From contig JAUJYN010000028.1 of the NCBI GenBank assembly GCA_030737835.1, forward strand, positions 1,364,001 to 1,428,000: DNA of 64,000 nucleotides, written 5' to 3'. The notes below the pieces were generated by a model. It was not told where the DNA came from and did no database searches. It saw only the letters and a list, made by a program, of their open reading frames with translations. Origin of the DNA: Acorus gramineus. Taxonomy: Eukaryota > Streptophyta > Magnoliopsida > Acorales > Acoraceae. Positions 58,043 to 64,000 of this stretch are shown here, piece after piece (the stretch's first letter is position 1; each line of letters opens with the position of its first letter). A program made the translations under genes and the position numbers.

Positions 58043-58811
58043 AGTTAGATTTTGAGTGGACTTCATAAGAACATCTAATCCTTTCTCAAAGGAAGAGAAC
58101 TTCTTCTCATTTTCTGTTTGAAACCCAGGCGGAGGAAATGGAGTAGGAATGGGTCCTGTGTTTGGTCTAGGATACATGGGAGCTTGAGGAGGTCCCTGTG
58201 GGCCTCCCTGGTGTGGGCCTTGAGTCCACGACAGATTTGGATGATTCCTCCATCCAGGATTATAAGTTTGAGCATATGGGTCATTTTTCCTCCACTGTAA
58301 GCTATTGGCATGTTTGGCCCAACTTTCCTTGTGGGATGACAGGGAAGGACAGTCTTCCGCTAGGTGATTTGAAGATTTACATAAAAAACAGAGAATAATA
58401 GAGTTGGAGGTGGAGACTTGATTAACAGAATCATGATTTGGTTTCATCTCTAGGGCCTCCACTCTACGAATGAGAGATGCAAACTTGGCTTCAGACTCAA
58501 AGCTACTATCAATGGAATGAATACCTCCCTTAGAAGGCATGGGTTTCTCAGGCTCTCTAATTGTCTCCCATTGCATGGATTTTTCAGCTACTTCTTCCAA
58601 AAATGCCCATGCTTCAGTTTCATTTTTATTGGTAAATTCACCACTACACATTGATTCAACCATAGTCCTTGTGGTGTAATTCAAACCTTCATATAAAATT
58701 TGCACTAATCTCCAAACCTCAAATCCATGATGAGGACATTGCAACAACAAGTCCTTGAATCTCTCTAAATATCTCCATAAAGATTCTCCCTCCTTTTGAA
58801 TGAATTGATTT
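58043..58811 (-). pseudogene. Athila gag, C-terminal half
   Basis: Readable: LLQCPHHGFEVWRLVQILYE, TMVESMCSGEFTNKNETEAW, and the zinc knuckle CFLCKSSNHLAEDC (C-x2-C-x4-H-x4-C), then a Pro/Gly/Gln-rich tail. The upstream half is at 61252-61701, beyond the solo LTR. A single TAA (58040-58042, fitting CAA-to-TAA) ends this part. Confidence 0.85.
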
Positions 58812-59077
58812 ATATTTGTTATATATGTGTCACTTTTAGCCCTCTGGTAACCGTTGGAGCGTTCTGGCAGTTTTTCATTTTTTTGATTTTCTATCGGAAC
58901 CGCTAATTTTTGGACTGTTAGCTATCGTCCTGAGTTAGACGACTCTGATTGGAAATCTAACTGCATATTATGTGTCCTGGTGCCATTTTAGGCCCCTCAC
59001 GAAAATTTCATCGAATTCCGGTAACGTTTCCGAAATTTCACAGTTCCGGGGCGTATCCGGGTCTTTTAAGTGACTCA

Positions 59078-59087
59078 CTATATAAAT
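59078..59087 (+). promoter_or_regulatory. TATA box of solo LTR A4
   Basis: CTATATAAAT followed about 25 bp later by CACTATTCATCATC, as in LTR A2. Confidence 0.65.
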
Positions 59088-59279
59088 GAAATCTAAAATC
59101 TTGTTTGGCACTATTCATCATCCCTTCCTCCCCTTGGTAAGCCCTTTTTCCTCTCTTTCCTTGCATAGATGTATGTTAGGGGGGTGGATTTGGGGTTGGG
59201 TGGTGGTCGGCGGCGGTAGGTGGCCGTCGGAGGGCTGTTGGTGGCGGTTGGAGGCGGTTGGAGGCCGTTGGAGTGGTGG

Positions 59280-60000
59280 TTGGCTGTCTCAGGCGGGCTG
59301 GCAGGCTGTCCCGGGTAGGCTGGCAGGCAGGCAGTGCAGCAGGCGGAGCAGGCTGGCTGGGCTGTGCGCGTTGGCAGGCCAGGTAGGCAGGCTGGGCGAA
59401 CAGGCGTGCTGGGCAGGAGGTGCTCGGGCCTCAGGCGAGCAGTACCCGGGCGTACAGGCGAGCGGTACTCGGGCCACTCGGCGATCCGCGCAGGCAGGCA
59501 GCGCGGGCAGCAGCGCGGGCAGGCGCGCTAGGCGCGTGTTGCGCGGGCGTGCGCGTGGGCGCTGGGTGAGGGTCCCGGGTGCTGGGCGCTGAGCGCTGGG
59601 AGCTGGTCGCGGGTGCTGAGCGCTGCGTGCTGGGTGCTGGGCAGAGGCAAGCGTGCGCGCGGGTAGAGGCTGGTGGTGCGCGCGGAGTGCGCGTGGGTAG
59701 AGGCTGGCGGTGCACGCGGGGCGAGGCGCTGGGCGCGCGGGGCGTGCAGTGTGCTTGCGGGTCAGCGCGGAGCGTGCGGGGTGCACACGGGCTGCTGCGG
59801 CGGGGCGCAGAGGGCAGCGCGGCGCACCGGGTGGCTCGGCTGCGGGTCCAGGCGTGCGGGCAGGGGCCCGGCGGTGCGCCTGGGTGCGCAGGCTGAGGCA
59901 CGGCGGTGCATCCGGGGGCGGTGGCCGTGCGGGTGGTTGCCGATGGGTTCGGGAGTGAGTTGGGATGCTCGGATACGCGTGCGTACGGGCCGTATGTACG
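59280..60000 (+). repeat. CpG-rich tract of solo LTR A4
   Basis: About 700 bp. The first half is GGCAGGC/GGGC-rich, the second half GTGCGCGCG-rich. It ends at the shared GTTGGGTATTTT boundary. Confidence 0.88.
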
Positions 60001-60670
60001 TTGTCCGAGTGTTGGGTATTTTAGAGTATTTTTGATGTATTTATGTATTTTACTCACCTAGTGGTTACCCTGTCTTGCAGATCTTGACGGACGGTCGCGC
60101 GACGACCCGATCTTCGGTGAGTGGGACGATCCAACCCAGTAGGGAGGCGTTACATGCACTTGGGCGTGTACCGTCCTCCCCTGGGGCACCATAGTAAATA
60201 TTAACCTGTTAATATGAAAAGCTATGAAAGCATGATAATCTGTAGTATGCATGCCACCCTAGATTTGTATGCTAGGGACTTCCCTTAGGACCCGTATCAG
60301 AGGCATGCACCCTGTTATCATGTTTCCATGCTAGGAAAGCCCTGACCGATGCATGTTCCCATTTAGTTTATTTATTTAAATAAAATGCGAGCATGTGATT
60401 ATTAGCATGTCTTAGCGAATATCATAGGGGAGGGGCCTCGCGAGGACAGCGGTGAGACCCGGGCTAGGGTACTCCGTGTTCCTTGTTTGGTTGTCGGGAT
60501 GTCCTATATCGGGACCTCACGCTGCCCTCCCAAGGATTCTTTCCCCGTTAATATTCCAACCTTGTTATAACTATTATGCATGTTCCCCGCATCTTGGTTA
60601 TGCGCCCTGGCGGTAGCGACCCGCTGGTTTTGTGCAATTAGTCCCAATATCCTTGGTCACCCATTGAGAG

Positions 60671-60710
60671 GTGAGGGTGAGGGTGTGGTGGGTTGGCAGG
60701 AGCGACCCAC
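60671..60710 (+). promoter_or_regulatory. G-run and hairpin in LTR A4
   Basis: GGTGAGGGTGAGGGTG, then stem GTGGGT (60688-60693) / ACCCAC (60705-60710). Confidence 0.55.
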
Positions 60711-61251
60711 TGGATTGCGGAGTTGTTGCCATTTTGTGGCTTGAGTAATGTGATTGTGGATTAATAATATCTGGTTGTGGTTAATATAAGCTGTGATGCG
60801 TGGGTTGTGCTATTCACTGAGCGTGTGGCTCACCCCTCGCATAAAAACCTTTTTCAGTGTCATCTGAGTCGGATCTGCAGGAGGAGCTCCCCGAGGGATT
60901 TCATCAGTAGCGGAGTAGCGCCACGTCCCGCGAGTATAGAGGCTATCAGCATCCCTTTTTTATTGTATGTATTATATTCCGTGCTTGGGCACGTGTTTGT
61001 GTTGTATTTGGATATCTTTGTATATATATTGGCTCTCACAGGACAGTTGATTATGTATCGAGTCTGTAGTATGCTTTGATTACAGATTCAGTCTTCTGCT
61101 TTCGCATTTGGTGTATATATCATGTCATCCCTGCTTTTATCTGTGTTGTTATTTTAGCTGTTGTGTGAGTATGTTATTGAACTCTTGTTACTGATATCAT
61201 ATATACACTTACCGCGTCCCGGGGACGGCCGCCCTGGGGCGTGACAATATT

Positions 61252-61701
61252 CATGCGAATCTTAGCAGTTTTATGATTAGGAAAGAACTTCTTCAAAAAT
61301 ATCATAACTAATTGATCCCAAGTGGTGATAGATTTTGCGGGTAGAGCATACAACCACTTTTTAGCATTATCTTTGAGGGAGACGTTGATTAACCTCAACC
61401 GGATTGAATCATCAGTTAGCTGTTGAAGTTTTAGAGTGGAACAAACTTCCTCAAATTCCCTAATGAAAAGATATGGATCCTCAGATCCATCAATTTTTGG
61501 GAGCATATTAATCATCCCAGGCTTGATCTCAAAGTTGTTAGCATTGGTTGTTGGTAACACAATGCATGAGGGTTGCGTAGTTCTAGATGGATACATGTAA
61601 TCCTTCAAGGTCTTTGGAATGACATCTACTGTGTTATCCATGGTGATGGTTGAATCGGTACGAATCAATCGGTTTTTAGAATCCCTAGACCAAATGCTCA
61701 T
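61252..61701 (-). pseudogene. Athila gag, N-terminal half
   Basis: The start ATG at 61701 begins MSIWSRDSKNRLI. The core gag domain is clear: FEIKPGMINMLPKIDGSEDP, YLFIREFEEVCSTLKLQQL, DNAKKWLYALPAKSITTWDQ and FLKKFFPNHKTAKIRMNI. It runs straight into the solo LTR at 61246. The continuation is at 58811. Without the insertion the two halves are collinear. Confidence 0.87.
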
Positions 61702-62355
61702 AAATCAAAATATCTCAAATCAAGAATATACTTTCACAACCAACATATTAAGATTTATCTTGTTAAGTGAGGGAGAATGATTTTTAAAAGATCTAGTTGT
61801 TGAGGATCTTCCTCCTTAAAGGACAACTCCTAATTGTTCCAAGATATGCCTTAAGCTTGCCAGTTAACGATCAACCACTCAACAACAAGGAAAGTGTAAA
61901 GGATTAGTGGGTCTTCCACGCTTTCGCGTGTTCCTCAATTAAGTAACCACGTCCTTTAAGGTAGAAACCTTATGAAACCACTTTCCTAGACATCATTAAA
62001 CGGTTAATGGCACACTGGAGTATCCCTTGGCGTCTCTTGTCCTATTGAGCTCGAAAACCTAGGGCCAAGTCTACTTCATCTTATTTTAATTAGGCTCATG
62101 GGTTTGACAAATGCTCAAGATGATGATTTGTGGGCCAAGGAAGGGCGATGAAGTCCCCACCTTATGTTATGTGGGACAACCCTTAGATGGATTAATTAAT
62201 GTATGCTAATTGAAAAATGCACACACCGAAAATCCCAATCAACCCCAAAAGTAACCCACTTGTAGGAGATTCTTGGGTGAATGAAATACTCACAACTCAC
62301 ACACAGTGAGGGAAGAATTAAATCCACCTTTTTGCCGTGATGAAATGGTTCACCT
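61702..62355 (-). other. Athila leader
   Basis: Non-coding sequence upstream of gag on the minus strand. No primer-binding site is recognisable before the cut at 62356, so the leader is incomplete in the window. Confidence 0.65.
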
Positions 62356-64000
62356 TGTTATATATGTGTCACTTTTTGGTCTGTTGGTAACCATTGGAGC
62401 ATTTTGGCAGTTTTTGAGTTTTTTTCATTTTTCGATCGGAACCGCATAATTTTGGACTGTTAGCTATCGTCCTGAGCTAGAGGACTCCGATTGAAAATCT
62501 AACTGCATATTATGTGTCCTGGTGCCATTTTAAGCCACTCATGAAAATTTCATCGAATTCCGGCAACGTTTTCAAAATTTCGCAGTTCCGTGGCGTATCT
62601 GGGTTTTTAAGTCGCTTACTATATATATGTGTGATCTAATTTTTGAGATACACTATTCATCATCCCTACCAATCTTTCCCTCTCTCCTCTCTCTCATTTT
62701 TGTGTGATCGAATTCCGGCAGCGTGCTGGGCGTGCTGGGCGTGCTGCGCGCGGGTGCACCCGGGAGGAGTTGTGCGAGCGGCTGGTACAAGGGGCTGTGC
62801 GAGCGGATGGGGCGCGGCAAGGCAGGGATGATGCGCGCGGGGCGCGGCGAGGTGGAGGAGGTGCGCGCGGGGGCGTGCGGGGTGCTCGCGGGCCGGCGCG
62901 AGGCGTGCGGGGTGTGCGCGCCAGCCGTGCGGGTGGTTGCCGGAGTGCTCGGGCTAGCGTGCGTGCGGGTCGTATGCACGTTTGCCCGAGTGTTGGGTGT
63001 TTGGTTGTGGGTTTTGTGTATTTTAAGTCTTCTTATTGTGTTTGTGGATTTATACTCACCAGTAATACCCTGTCTTACAGATCTCGACGGACGGTCGCGC
63101 GTCGACCCGACTTCCGGTGAGTGGGACAACCCAACCCAGTTTGGGAGGCGCTACATGCATTTGGGCGTGTACCGTCCTCCCCTGGGGCACATAGTTAGTA
63201 TTAACTGCCTTGTTATAATCCATGTAAGCATGATGTGTGTGTAGAATGCATGCCACCCTAGACTTGTATGTTAGGGACTTGCACCCTTAGGATTTGTGCA
63301 TGAGCCGTGTATCATGTCACCCCGCTATCATGCTAGGAAAGCCCGACCTGTGCATGCGTCCTATTAGTTTGATTTATTTAATTAAATGCAAGCTTTAATA
63401 TTGATAGCATGCTTAGGGAATACAAGGGGGCCTTGCGAGGTTAACATTGAGACCCGGGTTAGGGTACTCCGTGTTCCTCGTTTGGTTGTCGGATGTCCTA
63501 CATCGGGACCTCAGGTTACCCTCCCAAGGTCTCTTTTCCCCATTTATGTCTTATTTATTTCCCCGCATCCTGGTTATGCGCGCTGGTGGAATTCTGAGGA
63601 ATTCAAGACATTAGAGTTGTAGAGATGAGCTGTCAGCGGATCCGAGTGGATCATATGCGATGGATAGGCTGTTCTGTTCCCTCCGTTGGATCCGTGTAGA
63701 GACTACCCCGGCGTTGGAAAGGTTGTCCCGTGCAGGGGCTTCCATCAGTAGGCGCCTCCTGATTTGGTAGAAGGACTGCGCCGAACGTGGGAGTGGCCAA
63801 ACGACCTACGGAGTGGGGAGAGACTATCGGTGGACCGAGGGTGACCAACAGCCTAGTCAGTCCCAAGAGCCTAGGTCACCTGTTGAGAGGTGAGGGTGAG
63901 GGTATGGTGGGCCGGCGATGCGACGACCCACAGGATTGTGTATGGATGATTATCCGCCCATTAAGTCCCAACATCCTTGGTCACCTATGGTGAGGGTGAG
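62356..64000 (+). mobile_element. Tekay-type LTR (A5), 5' part only
   Basis: It starts TGTTATATATGTGTCAC after CACCT (the expected first TSD copy) in the Athila leader. TATA-like CTATATATAT at 62620-62629, a short CpG tract (62715-63000), the exon-like segment at 63081-63116 with acceptor TTACAG and donor GGTGAGTG, an imperfect hairpin at 63907-63931, then the end of the window. Whether it is solo or part of a full element cannot be told. Confidence 0.85.
62715..63000 (+). repeat. CpG-rich tract of LTR A5
   Basis: The shortest tract, about 290 bp. A deletion has removed the leader, the first donor-like site and much of the tract. Confidence 0.85.

Larger units (their letters stand above)
59137..60910 (+). 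other. Candidate two-intron splice module in LTR A4
   Basis: Donor GGTAAG at 59136-59137, acceptor TTGCAG ending at 60080, 36-nt segment 60081-60116 (DLDGRSRDDPIF frame), donor GGTGAGTG, acceptor TTTCAG ending at 60857, open segment to TAG 60908-60910 (VSSESDLQEELPEGFHQ). Confidence 0.4.
58817..61246 (+). mobile_element. Tekay-type solo LTR (A4) in Athila gag
   Basis: 2430 bp, TGTTATATATGTG to GGGGCGTGACA, with a perfect TSD ATATT (58812-58816, 61247-61251). It is the shortest complete copy: the leader/exon-1-like part between CATCATCCC and TTCCTCCCCTTG is deleted (near 59122-59130). It retains the TATA box (59078-59087), CpG tract, splice-like sites and hairpin. Confidence 0.93.
51404..62355 (-). 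mobile_element. Athila-type element, 3' LTR to leader
   Basis: The order on the minus strand is leader (61702-62355), gag, protease, RT, RNase H, integrase, a 1.27-kb non-coding gap, polypurine tract and 3' LTR. The 5' LTR is outside the window, beyond the LTR at 62356. Gag is interrupted by a solo LTR. Only one stop and two frameshifts are visible in gag-pol outside the insertion, so it is the least damaged coding element here. No env-like frame is found between pol and the LTR. Confidence 0.88.

Noticed and set aside
10651-63910. (GGGTGA)n runs as interstitial telomere repeats
   Set aside because: The unit is GGGTGA, not the plant TTTAGGG, and it occurs at one fixed place in each LTR.

Overview
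This window is plant nuclear DNA made of nested LTR retrotransposons. I find no host gene, tRNA, rRNA, CRISPR array or bacterial feature. The organism is most likely a flowering plant with a repeat-rich genome. The evidence is Ty3/gypsy elements of three plant lineages: Tekay/Del-like chromovirus, Tat and Athila. One element also has a primer-binding site matching initiator tRNA-Met, and most insertions have 5-bp target-site duplications (TSDs). The species cannot be named from this sequence.

Layout. 1-717: unassigned flank. 718-16417: a plus-strand Tekay-type solo LTR, interrupted by a non-autonomous Tekay-type element (1326-13327, TSD GAGTG). That element carries two more solo LTRs (2848-5785, TSD GCTAG; 7666-11310, TSD GATCA/GATCC). 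16418-21108 and 31196-32046: halves of a decayed minus-strand Tat element (Tat-1), split by a complete but dead Tekay-type element (21109-31195, minus). 32047-44515: a plus-strand Tat element (Tat-2), LTR plus gag only, its gag hit by three solo LTRs (35536-38594, TSD TCACG; 38622-40075, Athila type, TSD AATCA; 40311-44036, TSD GCAAT). 44516-47610: 3' half of a third Tat element (Tat-3, minus). 47615-50172: second copy of the non-autonomous Tekay-type element (minus). 50173-51403: another Tekay-type LTR, cut by an Athila element (51404-62355, minus) with largely readable gag and pol. The Athila gag holds a solo LTR (58817-61246, TSD ATATT), and its leader is cut by an LTR that runs off the window (62356-64000).

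No element is intact. The Tekay-type and Athila elements keep recognisable gag, protease, RT, RNase H and integrase, all with stops or frameshifts. Many of the stops are CAG-to-TAG changes.

The most unusual material is inside the Tekay-type LTRs (2.4-3.7 kb). They share (i) an extremely CpG-rich, alternating purine-pyrimidine tract, (ii) a (GGGTGA)n G-rich run followed by a small hairpin whose stem shows a compensatory two-sided change between copies, and (iii) GT...AG splice-like signals that bracket a constant 36-nt segment and a short 3' open frame ending at the same TAG. I regard the hairpin and the CpG tract as the best candidates for undescribed functional LTR structure.
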